The notes under the pieces are model-generated. The model was given only the letters and a program-made list of their open reading frames with translations, ran no database searches and had not been told where the DNA came from. The position numbers were made by a program, and so were the translations under genes. Shown here piece after piece: positions 8,185 to 17,138 of a stretch of DNA of 58,028 bases. Origin of the DNA: Chloroflexota bacterium (GTDB lineage Bacteria; Chloroflexota; Anaerolineae; Aggregatilineales; Phototrophicaceae); assembly GCA_020161935.1 (NCBI GenBank), contig JAIUNI010000024.1:1-58028 (forward strand), in the 5' to 3' direction. Numbering within the stretch: position 1 is the first letter of the stretch; each line of letters starts with the position of its first letter.

Positions 8185-8919
8185 ATGGCGAACGATCACA
8201 AATTAACCGGACGGGCCGATATTCATATCCACACCAACTTGAGCGATGGTATCCCCACCGCCCAGCAGGTACTCGACAGCGTGGCGAAGCGCGGCCATCT
8301 GGATGTCATCGCCATTACCGATCACGACAAACTCGATGCGAGTCTCTGGGCATACAGCCAGCCCGCGCGTTATCCGTTCGACATTATTCCGGGGGTTGAG
8401 GTCACTGCCCATAAGGGTCATGTCCTCGCGTTGTGGGTCACTCAGCCCATCCCGATGCACCTCTCGATACCCGAAACGGTTGCCGCAATCCACGAACAAA
8501 ATGGTGTTGCCATTCTCGCCCACCCCGGCGAATTCTTGATCGGTTGGGATCAGGTCTTGCGTTACCTGTGTACCCCGTCAGTGTTATTAGAATGGGGACT
8601 CGATGGTGTCGAGGTCTTTAATGCCGGCACCATGACACCCGGTAATAACATTCTGGCGCGGCGGATTGTACGCGACTTGGGCATCCCGTTGGTGGGCAAC
8701 AGTGACGCTCACACCTTAAACGCGATTGGTCGCGGGCGAACCTTTTTTAACGGTCGTTATGCAGACGACTTCCGCAGCGCCTTAGCAGCCGGGCAAACCG
8801 CCGCGGAGGGCGTGCGATGGCAACTAACCGATTACTTAAAGCTCTCAATCAAATCCATCCCGATCAAGCGGAACAAATCTACGCTTCAGAATTCGCCTTC
8901 GACCTACCCGACCGCCTAA
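8185..8919 (+). CDS. PHP domain phosphoesterase
   Basis: A 244-residue PHP (polymerase and histidinol phosphatase) fold metal-dependent phosphoesterase. Metal ligands typical of the family are visible: DIHIH at 12-16, ITDHD around 44-48, a Glu in GVEVTAHKGH, LAHPGE, and the C-terminal GNSDAH. Stand-alone members act on small phosphorylated compounds such as nucleotide or sugar phosphates; the substrate here is unknown. Its last 103 bases overlap the glycosyltransferase gene in another frame, and the C-terminal tail (KSTLQNSPSTYPTA) looks unstructured, as if the stop codon had moved downstream. The overlap suggests translational coupling with the glycosyltransferase. Confidence 0.85.
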   Translation: MANDHKLTGRADIHIHTNLSDGIPTAQQVLDSVAKRGHLDVIAITDHDKLDASLWAYSQPARYPFDIIPGVEVTAHKGHVLALWVTQPIPMHLSIPETVAAIHEQNGVAILAHPGEFLIGWDQVLRYLCTPSVLLEWGLDGVEVFNAGTMTPGNNILARRIVRDLGIPLVGNSDAHTLNAIGRGRTFFNGRYADDFRSALAAGQTAAEGVRWQLTDYLKLSIKSIPIKRNKSTLQNSPSTYPTA

Positions 8920-10097
8920 CAACCCATTCGGCGATCAAACGGGTCGCTATTTTCGCCGAGTCGTTCTTGCCGAAGGTTGACGGCGTATCCAAAACCGCGT
9001 ACTTAACCACCCGCTACCTACAAGCCACAGGCCGCGAGGTACTGGTTTTCGCGCCGGACATCGCCCCTACCCACATTGGCCCGTCGAAGGTCATCCCTAT
9101 GCCGAGTATCGGTGTGCGGGTTGCACCGGAGACCCGTATCGCCTTACCCAACATCTGGATCAACCGTCACCTCGAAGAGTTTCAGCCTGACCTGATCCAT
9201 CTATTCAGCCCTGCGCTGCTCTCCGTCAGCGGCATGTTAGCCGGACGGCGGCGGCGTATCCCCGTCATCGCTAACTATCAAACCGATATACCAACCTATG
9301 CCAACCACTACGGTTTATCACTGTTTGCCCACGCCAGCCGCGATTGGCTGCGCTTCATTCATAACCGTTCGCATCTGACGCTCGTTCCCTCAAATCACAC
9401 CTTAAGCCAGCTTCAAAAAGCAGGCTACAAACGGCTTAAACGCTGGGCGCGAGGTGTGAACACCACACACTTTACCCCCGAACGCCGCAGTGACGAGTGG
9501 CGCGGCCGTCTGCTGAACGGGCGTGACACCAATTCGCTCATCGCGATTTATGTGGGGCGGCTCGCTAATGAAAAACGGATTGACCTGCTGCTCCAAACCG
9601 CCCGAACATCCGGCATCGCGCTAACGATCATCGGCGACGGCGCACGGCGAGACGAGCTTGAAACCCTGTTTGCGGGAACCGGCACACATTTTATGGGCTA
9701 CCAATTCGGCGAAGACCTCGCGAATGCCTATGCCAGCGCCGACCTGTTCATGTTCCCCAGCCCCTCGGAAACATTCGGGCAAGTCGTCCAAGAAGCAATG
9801 GCATCCGGCCTACCCGCCGTCGTCATCAATCAAGGCGGCGTGGTTGATTTAGTCCAAGAAGGTGAAACAGGCTACATTTGCCCACCAGAGCCAGCCGCCT
9901 TCGCCGCAGCCGCCGAATACTTGCGCGATAACAGCGACTTACGCGCGAAGATGGCGCACCAAGCACGACAATACGCCGAAGCCCATCCGTGGAGCGCGAT
10001 CATGGCACAGCTTGAGGCTTATTACGCAGAGGCGTATACTATGAATAAACGAGTCTTGAAACAACAGCGACTCGTTGCCGTTCGTACGCCTTTGTGA
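8817..10097 (+). CDS. GT4-family glycosyltransferase
   Basis: A 426-residue GT-B fold glycosyltransferase. The N-terminal domain begins at RVAIFAESFLPKVDGVSKT (about residue 42), the form seen in lipid-sugar transferases such as SqdX/MgtA-type enzymes. The C-terminal domain has the nucleotide-sugar site with the E-x7-E pattern in PSPSETFGQVVQEAMASGLP and the following GGVVDLV. It probably adds a sugar from an NDP or GDP donor to a glycerolipid, judged by family only. The ATG is preceded by GGAGG eight bases upstream, although the first 40 residues are encoded inside the PHP gene and are not conserved family sequence; a later start cannot be excluded. Confidence 0.85.
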   Translation: MATNRLLKALNQIHPDQAEQIYASEFAFDLPDRLTTHSAIKRVAIFAESFLPKVDGVSKTAYLTTRYLQATGREVLVFAPDIAPTHIGPSKVIPMPSIGVRVAPETRIALPNIWINRHLEEFQPDLIHLFSPALLSVSGMLAGRRRRIPVIANYQTDIPTYANHYGLSLFAHASRDWLRFIHNRSHLTLVPSNHTLSQLQKAGYKRLKRWARGVNTTHFTPERRSDEWRGRLLNGRDTNSLIAIYVGRLANEKRIDLLLQTARTSGIALTIIGDGARRDELETLFAGTGTHFMGYQFGEDLANAYASADLFMFPSPSETFGQVVQEAMASGLPAVVINQGGVVDLVQEGETGYICPPEPAAFAAAAEYLRDNSDLRAKMAHQARQYAEAHPWSAIMAQLEAYYAEAYTMNKRVLKQQRLVAVRTPL

Positions 10098-10107
10098 GGT
10101 CAAAGTT

Positions 10108-11241
10108 ATGCATGCTGTCCACAAACCGATGCTCATCGGCATCTTGCTCTTGCTTGCACTGAACATCACCGTTGTATCCGCCCAAGAAACGCCAGAGACA
10201 ACTATCGCGCCGCTGTTTGTGGCGGCTGTGGGTGGGCAGAAAAGCACATGGTCGATTGTTATGCTCGATCCGGCGACAGATGGCCCGCAATACCTCACAG
10301 ATGACAGCCTTGACGAAATCTCGCCGATTGCGTCGCCAGATGCGCGTTATGTCGTCTTCCAACAGGGCGATTTTACGACTGAAATCCCTTTCGAATATTA
10401 TATCCTTGACCGGCAGTGTTTACCGGAATGCCAGCCACGACCGCTGCCCGCCGAGGTCAACGAAATGCGTGATCTGCGCTGGTCGCCAGTCACACCCCAG
10501 TTAGTCGCATGGGGGAAAGACAATGCCGCTTGGCTGATCGACATTCCATCCAACAGCGTCCAGCAAATAATCGGCGGGAAATGGAATGCCGAACCGTCAT
10601 GGTCGCCAGACGGCAGCGTTATCGTCGTCAGTTCGGATGTGGTACCGGAAGACGATATGCTCTCCGACGATATACAAATTGTTCCAGCACGGCCCAATCA
10701 GGACGACAGCATACGCATCAACCTCACCTACAGCGGTTTATTCGTTGAGGAAGTTGATCCACACTTTTCACCCGATGGGCTGTATATCGCCTACCGCACA
10801 CGTACGTTAGTGCCAGACACAGGTGACAAGTTCGCCTCCAGCCCATTTGGTTTGCTCACTATTGAAGCCGACTGTGTGATTCAACTTTCGACCTGCCTTG
10901 ACACACGTATCTTACGCAGCAGCGAAGGCCAAGAAGTTCACCAGTATTCATGGAGTCCGAATGGGCGCTTCATTGCCTATCGAACCGGCAGTGAAACGGA
11001 CAACGATCAGCTTGGAGACCTGTGGGTCGTCAGCGTTGAAACCGGACTCGTAACCCAATTAACCGAAGGGGAAACCACTGGCACCTTTACGTGGGCACCG
11101 GATAGCACAACAATTGCCTATGAGCATGTTAGCGACTCGATCTTTGACGTATACTTAGCCTTTCTCGATGGACGGCGCGAACCGGGACCTGTTTTGAGTG
11201 GTTTTCGGGGCAGTGCCACCCCTTATTGGTCATATGAATAA
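10108..11241 (+). CDS. Secreted TolB-like beta-propeller protein
   Basis: A 377-residue protein with a signal peptide (basic start, hydrophobic core to about residue 24, VVSAQ). The mature part contains repeated blades with the WD40/TolB-type signature SPDG or SPNG followed by hydrophobic strands: WSPDGSVIVVSS, FSPDGLYIAYRT, WSPNGRFIAYRT and WAPDSTTIAYEH. Such propellers bind partners and are not enzymes. It starts 10 bases after the glycosyltransferase stop, with GTGAGG before the ATG at 10108, so the two genes are probably cotranscribed. Four cysteines in two pairs could form disulphides outside the membrane. Its binding partner is unknown. Confidence 0.8.
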   Translation: MHAVHKPMLIGILLLLALNITVVSAQETPETTIAPLFVAAVGGQKSTWSIVMLDPATDGPQYLTDDSLDEISPIASPDARYVVFQQGDFTTEIPFEYYILDRQCLPECQPRPLPAEVNEMRDLRWSPVTPQLVAWGKDNAAWLIDIPSNSVQQIIGGKWNAEPSWSPDGSVIVVSSDVVPEDDMLSDDIQIVPARPNQDDSIRINLTYSGLFVEEVDPHFSPDGLYIAYRTRTLVPDTGDKFASSPFGLLTIEADCVIQLSTCLDTRILRSSEGQEVHQYSWSPNGRFIAYRTGSETDNDQLGDLWVVSVETGLVTQLTEGETTGTFTWAPDSTTIAYEHVSDSIFDVYLAFLDGRREPGPVLSGFRGSATPYWSYE

Positions 11242-11268
11242 ACCAAGAAAGATACGCAGCACATTATT

Positions 11269-11649
11269 ATGACAGAGAACCCCAAAACCCTTGCGCTGGT
11301 TGCCCACGACGGAAAGAAAGCCGATATGGTTGCGTTCGCGCTTTCGCACAAAGAAGTGCTTCAAAAATATGATCTGGTTGCTACCAAAACAACAGGGCAG
11401 TTACTTAAAGACAAATGTGGGCTAGAAGTTCGCCAGATGCTTTCCGGCCCGCTCGGTGGCGATGCCCAAATCGCGGGGCAAGTTGCCGAGGGGAAAATCG
11501 AAGCGGTATTTTTCTTTGTCGACCCGCTGACGGCAAACCCGCATGACCCTGATATTCAAGGGCTGCTGCGTATATGCAACGTCCATAATGTGCCGCTCGC
11601 CACAAACGCAGCCACGGCGAAATACATCATTTCGACTCAGGCGTTATAA
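11269..11649 (+). CDS. mgsA: Methylglyoxal synthase
   Basis: A 126-residue enzyme converting dihydroxyacetone phosphate to methylglyoxal and phosphate, a bypass of lower glycolysis used when phosphate is short. The family motifs are all present: VAHDGKK near the N-terminus, TTGQLL, SGPLGGDAQIAG carrying the catalytic aspartate, and DPLTANPHDPD with the active-site histidine. It is shorter than the E. coli protein (152 residues) because both ends are trimmed, which is common outside enterobacteria. It follows the propeller gene by 27 bases and converges with the S66 peptidase gene, whose stop is only six bases away. Confidence 0.93.
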   Translation: MTENPKTLALVAHDGKKADMVAFALSHKEVLQKYDLVATKTTGQLLKDKCGLEVRQMLSGPLGGDAQIAGQVAEGKIEAVFFFVDPLTANPHDPDIQGLLRICNVHNVPLATNAATAKYIISTQAL

Positions 11650-11655
11650 GCATAT

Positions 11656-12699
11656 TCAGTCGGTCACGGCACTTTCGAGTAGAGTGATTTTGCGTGTATC
11701 GCAGTTCATTTCAGCCTGCACACCATAGGGGATCACCATCATCGGGTCAGTATGACCAAAATCCATGTTGGTGACGATTGGCAGATTAGAAAGCCCTTCT
11801 TCCTCAACCACAATATCAAGGATCGCCTGATCGTATTCAGGGAAGCGCTCCGGTGGAATACCCCCGCCGGGGCGACCGACCCAAATCCCCGCAAGCTGCC
11901 TTAGAATGCCCATCGCCCCCAGCGGACGCAGCATGTGCTTCACTTGGTCAGGCGTTGGGGCCTCCTCGGACGTTTCGATGAACAAGATGGCAGATTGCCA
12001 ATCGCTCAATGGTGGGAAATAATCCGTGCCGCGCAGCCAATCCATCACTTCTAAACACCCGCCGACAAGCCGCCCACGGTGAATGCCCTGTCCTTGTAAC
12101 CAGCGCCAACCGGAGTTGGGGTTCAGTTTCCGCTTCTGAGTTTGGTTGTCGGGGTTTTCCCAATCTAAATATTCCACCGTCCAACCGTCTTGGTTGGGCT
12201 TTAGTTCACCAATCGGCTCTGTGGAAAACAAAGTGCGGCGTACTGAATCCGCCATATACGGGAAGATCCCGCCATTTTCCGCAAACCCTGCCATGAAGGA
12301 TGGCCCATAATACGAAATCAGACCAGCCTTCCAACAAGCGAAATGGCTGACCAAAGTATCGGAGTAGCCCATGAATATTTTGGGATTCGCGCGAATAATC
12401 TCCAAATCCAGATAAGGCAGCAGGCGCATCGAATCGTCGCCACCGATCATCGAGATAATCGCTTTAATCGTCGGATCAGCGAAGGCTTGCATCAAGTCAT
12501 CCGCCCGCGCTCGTGGGTTGCGGCTTATCCAATCCGGGTCACGCAGCGCATGAGGCGTTTCTGCAACCCGCAGGCCAAATTCCGCCTCAAACTGCCGTTT
12601 ACCGGCTTCGTACCGGTGTGGCAGCAGCCCCGCGCCACCCCAAGATAGGGTAATCGCCGCAACAGTATCGCCGGGATTTAATTTGGTTGGCTTTAGCAT
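11656..12699 (-). CDS. S66 peptidase, LD-carboxypeptidase / MccF-like
   Basis: A 347-residue S66 family serine peptidase. The nucleophile serine is in GYSDTL, the family's conserved turn, after the Gly-rich IGGDDSMRLLPYLD. The catalytic Glu is probably in FIETSEE, and the His in NMDFGHTDPM. S66 enzymes either remove the terminal D-Ala from tetrapeptides during wall recycling or, in the MccF branch, inactivate microcin-like peptide-nucleotides. Length and the insertion around residue 170 fit the MccF-like branch, but sequence alone does not settle this. The start is the ATG at 12699 with MLKPTKLNPGDTVAAI matching the family N-terminus. Confidence 0.87.
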   Translation of the reverse strand: MLKPTKLNPGDTVAAITLSWGGAGLLPHRYEAGKRQFEAEFGLRVAETPHALRDPDWISRNPRARADDLMQAFADPTIKAIISMIGGDDSMRLLPYLDLEIIRANPKIFMGYSDTLVSHFACWKAGLISYYGPSFMAGFAENGGIFPYMADSVRRTLFSTEPIGELKPNQDGWTVEYLDWENPDNQTQKRKLNPNSGWRWLQGQGIHRGRLVGGCLEVMDWLRGTDYFPPLSDWQSAILFIETSEEAPTPDQVKHMLRPLGAMGILRQLAGIWVGRPGGGIPPERFPEYDQAILDIVVEEEGLSNLPIVTNMDFGHTDPMMVIPYGVQAEMNCDTRKITLLESAVTD

Positions 12700-12764
12700 G
12701 GGCAGTACTCACTTGTATGATGTCCCTTTGCAGAGACATCATACAACGCAAGCGCGGTTTGTGT

Positions 12765-14180
12765 CTAAACTTTTAACAGCGAAAGATCAAAATCGCGGAT
12801 CGCATCTTGCAGCATGTCCGTGCCGGTCACAGACGTATCAGGCGAGGTCACGACCGCCAAATCCGCTGGCAGACGGTCATTCATATCACGGCCCGTCGCT
12901 TCCTGCGCCAGTGAAAGTGCCGTAGCCGCACAGGCAATCGCATATCGCGGTTGGCGACCATCGAGTTTGTTATCGGTGAAGGTATAGCTGTTATACATCC
13001 GCTGAGTCAAGCGCTGGGCTTGGAACAGTGTCTTGAGCTGCTGACGCTGCTTCTCTTTCATCTTGGGTAGATGTTCAGCGATAAACGCATCCGGTGTCTG
13101 GTCAGCAAAAAGCGCCGGAAGGTACTGGTCACGCAGGATATAGGGATCGACATCATGTGGAAGTATCAGGTCTTCGTAAGCCCGATCAAGATCGCTGGCA
13201 GCGTTATCCAGCGCACGGCGCAGCGCACCTTTCCATGTCGTGTTCTTGTACGCATCTGCTGAACCCATAAACCACTGCGTTAACCCCGGCTCAACACCCC
13301 AACTGCTGCGCTCGACAATTTGAACAGTGCGAATGGGTTTGCTATTCAAATAAACCTGATCGAGCGTCGTGAGTTCATAGCCCGCTATCATCGCTTCGTG
13401 CTGCACGAGCCAATACAGAAATTGTTCCTCACCCGCGTAATGATGCCCGAACGTCTCCCCAGCCGTCGCCAAAAGCAGCAGCGAGCCAACCCACTTACGT
13501 GCCGGGCCAAGTGCATTCCGCGCCCAATGGCCTGCCCCGCCGAGGTTATGCACCTTGAAGGAAAGCTCGGTCGATAAATCGTCGTGTCGGGCAAAGACGA
13601 CGATACTCTTTCCATTCGGCAGTTCAACGCGGTAGGGGCCAGAACCTTCCGTTGGTTGAAAATCAGCAATCTGCTTACTCGTCAGTAAGGTATAGCCGAT
13701 ACCCGCATCCGACAAAAATTGGAGCGACTCGGTATCGACGGCCATCTCTGGCAGCCAAAAGCCAAGCGGCTTCCGCCCAAAATGACGCTCGAAGGCCGCG
13801 ATCCCCCATAAGATTTGTGTGCGCTTATCCCGCTTACGAGCGAGAGGCAGGATGACGTGGTTATGCGCGGTCGCCAATGCGCTGCCCGCAGGTGGATGGG
13901 CAGCGACCGCCTGTTGATCGCCCTCGATAATCTTGCGATACGTTTCTGGAGCATTTTGCTCCAACCACTTCATCAACCCTTCGCTCACGCTAAAGCTAAT
14001 GTGGTTAAAATTGCCAATTTGAGCATTCGGCTCATACGAAGTGGCATTAATGCGCTCGTTCCAATTTTTGTAAGGGGATGCGTCTAACTCATCACCAATC
14101 TCATACGTCAGGGGATTACCACGAGGAGGCTGACTAAAATGCCCATAAACCACTAAAGCGGTACGCTCGATTTTAGACAC
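12765..14180 (-). CDS. GH57-like (DUF3536-type) protein, likely inactive
   Basis: A 471-residue member of the glycoside hydrolase 57 fold family. The start is a GTG with TTAGGAG seven bases upstream; the longer reading adds 13 residues without family similarity. LVVYGHFSQPPRGNP at the N-terminus is the DUF3536-type opening, and GFWLPEMAVD carries the nucleophile glutamate. The acid/base position normally read as ATDGETxGHHH is here ATAGETFGHHY, with codon GCT at 13461-13463 where Asp (GAT) is expected. Catalysis is therefore doubtful. It is shorter than many DUF3536 proteins. It sits first downstream of the glycogen genes on the same strand and may bind or modify glucans. Confidence 0.75.
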   Translation of the reverse strand: MSKIERTALVVYGHFSQPPRGNPLTYEIGDELDASPYKNWNERINATSYEPNAQIGNFNHISFSVSEGLMKWLEQNAPETYRKIIEGDQQAVAAHPPAGSALATAHNHVILPLARKRDKRTQILWGIAAFERHFGRKPLGFWLPEMAVDTESLQFLSDAGIGYTLLTSKQIADFQPTEGSGPYRVELPNGKSIVVFARHDDLSTELSFKVHNLGGAGHWARNALGPARKWVGSLLLLATAGETFGHHYAGEEQFLYWLVQHEAMIAGYELTTLDQVYLNSKPIRTVQIVERSSWGVEPGLTQWFMGSADAYKNTTWKGALRRALDNAASDLDRAYEDLILPHDVDPYILRDQYLPALFADQTPDAFIAEHLPKMKEKQRQQLKTLFQAQRLTQRMYNSYTFTDNKLDGRQPRYAIACAATALSLAQEATGRDMNDRLPADLAVVTSPDTSVTGTDMLQDAIRDFDLSLLKV

Positions 14181-14324
14181 AATAAAACTCCTAAAATAAT
14201 GATGCGATAAGTAAAACACGAAGGAGAGCCGTATGAACGTGTCACTTATCCTATTTTTTTAATATTTAATCTCCTCTCATATTCGGGTTGAGTATGAGAG
14301 GAGCAGCAACGGCAGATAGATTTA

Positions 14325-15584
14325 TTATTTTTTCTTGTAGCCGATTTGTGTTCCGTTCGGCACGGACTTGTTCGCGTAGGACGAGAAATCTTCCAACCGT
14401 AGATCAGTGCCGAGGATGCAGCTATGACCAACGCTGTACCCCGCCGGAATGTGGGTATTCTTGCCCACGCAGGTAATCCCCAATTCACCCATATCTTGAA
14501 TCTTGCCGACCCGCGCGTTATGCCCGACAACTACGATCTTATCGAGGATGCAGCGTTCGACCACCGCACCCGCTTCAATATAGGTGTCCGTCAAAACAAT
14601 CGACTCACGCACGACAGCGTTCGGCCCAACGTACACACCCGGCGATAGGATCGAGTTTTCGACAATGGCCCCTTCGGAGATGACCGAGCCGTCAGTAATC
14701 AAGCTGTTCTTGACGGTAGCGCCCGTTTGAATATGTACAGGCGGGCGTTCCTCGCTCAAGGTATGGATAACCCATGTACGATCATTCAGGTTGAGAGAAG
14801 GCGGGGAACCGATCAAATCCATGTGCGCTTCCCAATAGGCATCAATCGTCCCCACGTCAATCCAGTAGCCGCCGTAGGGGTAGGCATACACGCGCATATT
14901 CTCGACCATCATGCGCGGGATAATGTCTTTACCGAAGTCGTGGCTCGACCCCTTCCGCTTCTGGTCTTCCGTCAGCATTTGCTCCAACACGGCGTAGCTG
15001 AAAATATATACACCCATGCTAGCGAGGTTTGAGGGCGGATTTGCGGGTTTCTCGACAAACTCCCGCACGCGGTAATCATCATCCACGTCGAGGATGCCGT
15101 AGCGGCTGGCTTCATCCATCGGAACGCGAATGGTGCAAATCGTCGCGTCGGCTTTCTTCTCGCGGTGGAATTGGAGCAGTACGTCGTAGTCCATTTCGTA
15201 GATGTGATCGCCGGAGAGAATAAGCACGTAGTCCGGTCGCCCGCTGCGAACAAAACTCAAGTTCTGGGTCAGCGCGTCTGCGGTACCCGCGTACCAATCG
15301 GTATCGTTGCGTCCCTTGTACGGCTGCAAAATCTGCACACCACCCGTAAACGACCGATCCAAATCCCACGGACGACCGCGCCCGATATGGTCATTTAAGC
15401 TGTGTGGGCGATACTGCGTCAGAACAAGCACATCAAAAATATTCGAGTTGACACAATTGCTCAAAGTAAAGTCAATAATTCGATATTTTCCAGCGAACGG
15501 CACGGCAGGCTTGGCACGTTTCGCCGTCAGGGTATAGAGACGTGTTCCCTCACCGCCAGCGAGGATGACAGCTTTGATCTTCAA
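14325..15584 (-). CDS. glgC: Glucose-1-phosphate adenylyltransferase
   Basis: A 419-residue ADP-glucose pyrophosphorylase, the committed step of glycogen synthesis (glucose-1-phosphate plus ATP to ADP-glucose). The nucleotidyltransferase domain starts at KAVILAGGEGTRLYTLT with KRAKPAVPFAGKYRIIDF, followed by YAGTADALTQN and the substrate loop VEKP. The C-terminal third is a left-handed beta-helix with hexapeptide-like repeats (SVISEGAIVENSILSPG), which usually mediates allosteric control and oligomerisation. It is encoded nine bases downstream of glgA on the same strand, so the two are cotranscribed. Confidence 0.95.
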   Translation of the reverse strand: MKIKAVILAGGEGTRLYTLTAKRAKPAVPFAGKYRIIDFTLSNCVNSNIFDVLVLTQYRPHSLNDHIGRGRPWDLDRSFTGGVQILQPYKGRNDTDWYAGTADALTQNLSFVRSGRPDYVLILSGDHIYEMDYDVLLQFHREKKADATICTIRVPMDEASRYGILDVDDDYRVREFVEKPANPPSNLASMGVYIFSYAVLEQMLTEDQKRKGSSHDFGKDIIPRMMVENMRVYAYPYGGYWIDVGTIDAYWEAHMDLIGSPPSLNLNDRTWVIHTLSEERPPVHIQTGATVKNSLITDGSVISEGAIVENSILSPGVYVGPNAVVRESIVLTDTYIEAGAVVERCILDKIVVVGHNARVGKIQDMGELGITCVGKNTHIPAGYSVGHSCILGTDLRLEDFSSYANKSVPNGTQIGYKKK

Positions 15585-15592
15585 GATACCTC

Positions 15593-17053
15593 TTACCTCC
15601 TACGTTGAATGATTGCGTTACGATATAAATCTACATACTGGTGAGCGCTATTTTCCCAACTGAGATCGGTTTGCATGGCGCGGCGCTGCATCCGCTGCCA
15701 AGCGTCACGGTTATTATGATAAGTTCGTAATGCCCAGTGAATCGTACCTAGAACGGCTTCGGGCGTTTCCCAGTTAAACACAAAACCAGTTCCTGAATCC
15801 GCTGCGCCGTTGTCGTAGTTTTGCACGGTATCCGCCAATCCACCTGTTTCGCGCACAAGCGGCAGCGCACCATAACGCATGGCGATCATCTGACCGATGC
15901 CGCACGGCTCGAAGTGGCTGGGCATCAAGAACACATCACAGCCGGCATAAATGCGCTGGGCGACCGCCGCGTTATAGCCTTGAAATATCTTGGCTTTCCC
16001 CTGAAAGTCTTTACCCAACCGCCAGAATTGATAGTCAAGGTCAGGATCACCCGCGCCAAGCAGAATAAACTGCACATCAGTATCCGAAAGTAGCTGGCGC
16101 AAAGCGGGCAGCGCGAGGTCAAAACCTTTCTGTGCCACCAACCGGCTGACAACACCGATCACCATCACATCATCCCGTGTTTCGAGACCGGAGTCCAGTT
16201 GCAATTGTCGTTTATTGGCAGGACGTTTTTCAATAAAGTTTTCCGCGTTGAAATTAGAAGCCAGCAATTTATCCGTGTCGGGATTCCACAAGTCCATGTC
16301 GATCCCGTTCAGAATACCGCGTAGATCATTCGAACGCGCCCGAACCAAATCATCGAGGCCGTATCCCATATACGGGTATTGAATCTCGACCGCGTAGCGA
16401 GGGCTGACGGTTGAAACCATGTTCGAGTAGGCAATCGCAATCGCCAGCATATTGTCACTCAGGCCGCGCCATAACAGTTCAGGGTGATTACGCCCCGGAA
16501 TGCCTAACTGCCACATCCACCCGCCGATGTGTTCACCTTGATAGGCCATATTGTGGATGCTAAGGACAGAAGCGACCTGCCCCCACACCGGATCAGATTG
16601 GTTAAGGTCGAGGAAAAATGGAATCAGACCCGTATGCCAGTCGTTCACATGGAAAACATCCGGGAACCAGCCTTCACGCTGACGGATTTCCCAAGCCACT
16701 GCCATCGCCACCTGATTGAAAAATGTGAAGCGCGGGACATCCCATACCCATTCGGTATATACCGTGCCTTCTGGCCCAAAGAACGGCCAGCCCTTTACCA
16801 GATAGAACGTCACTCCATCTTGAACTGAGGTGTAAACCTGAACATCCGTCACACCCGTGTTCCGTGGAAACTCAAAGTTAAAGGCAGGGACAATGTGAAA
16901 CTTCTCGTCGTTAATGAACCCGTAGTGGGGAATAATGACACGGGCATCAACACCCAACTTACGCAAGGCGGCAGGCAGCGAGCCTACCACATCCGCCATA
17001 CCTCCGACTTTCGCAAAAGGGGCAGCTTCGGCACTAACAAACAGGACATTCAT
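15593..17053 (-). CDS. glgA: Glycogen synthase, ADP-glucose type
   Basis: A 486-residue GT5 glycogen synthase that adds glucose from ADP-glucose to alpha-1,4-glucan ends. KVGGMADVVGSLP near the N-terminus is the ADP-glucose-binding loop, HVNDWHTGLIP is the conserved acceptor-side motif, and PSHFEPCGIGQMIAMRYG with ETGGLADTV forms the C-terminal donor site. The ATG at 17053 is used here; a TTG two codons upstream has better spacing from GGAG, so the true start may be two residues earlier. It lies between the GH57 branching enzyme and glgC in one transcription unit. Confidence 0.95.
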   Translation of the reverse strand: MNVLFVSAEAAPFAKVGGMADVVGSLPAALRKLGVDARVIIPHYGFINDEKFHIVPAFNFEFPRNTGVTDVQVYTSVQDGVTFYLVKGWPFFGPEGTVYTEWVWDVPRFTFFNQVAMAVAWEIRQREGWFPDVFHVNDWHTGLIPFFLDLNQSDPVWGQVASVLSIHNMAYQGEHIGGWMWQLGIPGRNHPELLWRGLSDNMLAIAIAYSNMVSTVSPRYAVEIQYPYMGYGLDDLVRARSNDLRGILNGIDMDLWNPDTDKLLASNFNAENFIEKRPANKRQLQLDSGLETRDDVMVIGVVSRLVAQKGFDLALPALRQLLSDTDVQFILLGAGDPDLDYQFWRLGKDFQGKAKIFQGYNAAVAQRIYAGCDVFLMPSHFEPCGIGQMIAMRYGALPLVRETGGLADTVQNYDNGAADSGTGFVFNWETPEAVLGTIHWALRTYHNNRDAWQRMQRRAMQTDLSWENSAHQYVDLYRNAIIQRRR

Positions 17054-17138
17054 GTTCAAACTATTTCTCCAGTTTATAAGCCGACGCGATATACTGCATT
17101 ACAACAATACCCTTTATCGTGCGATAAACCTACCCATT

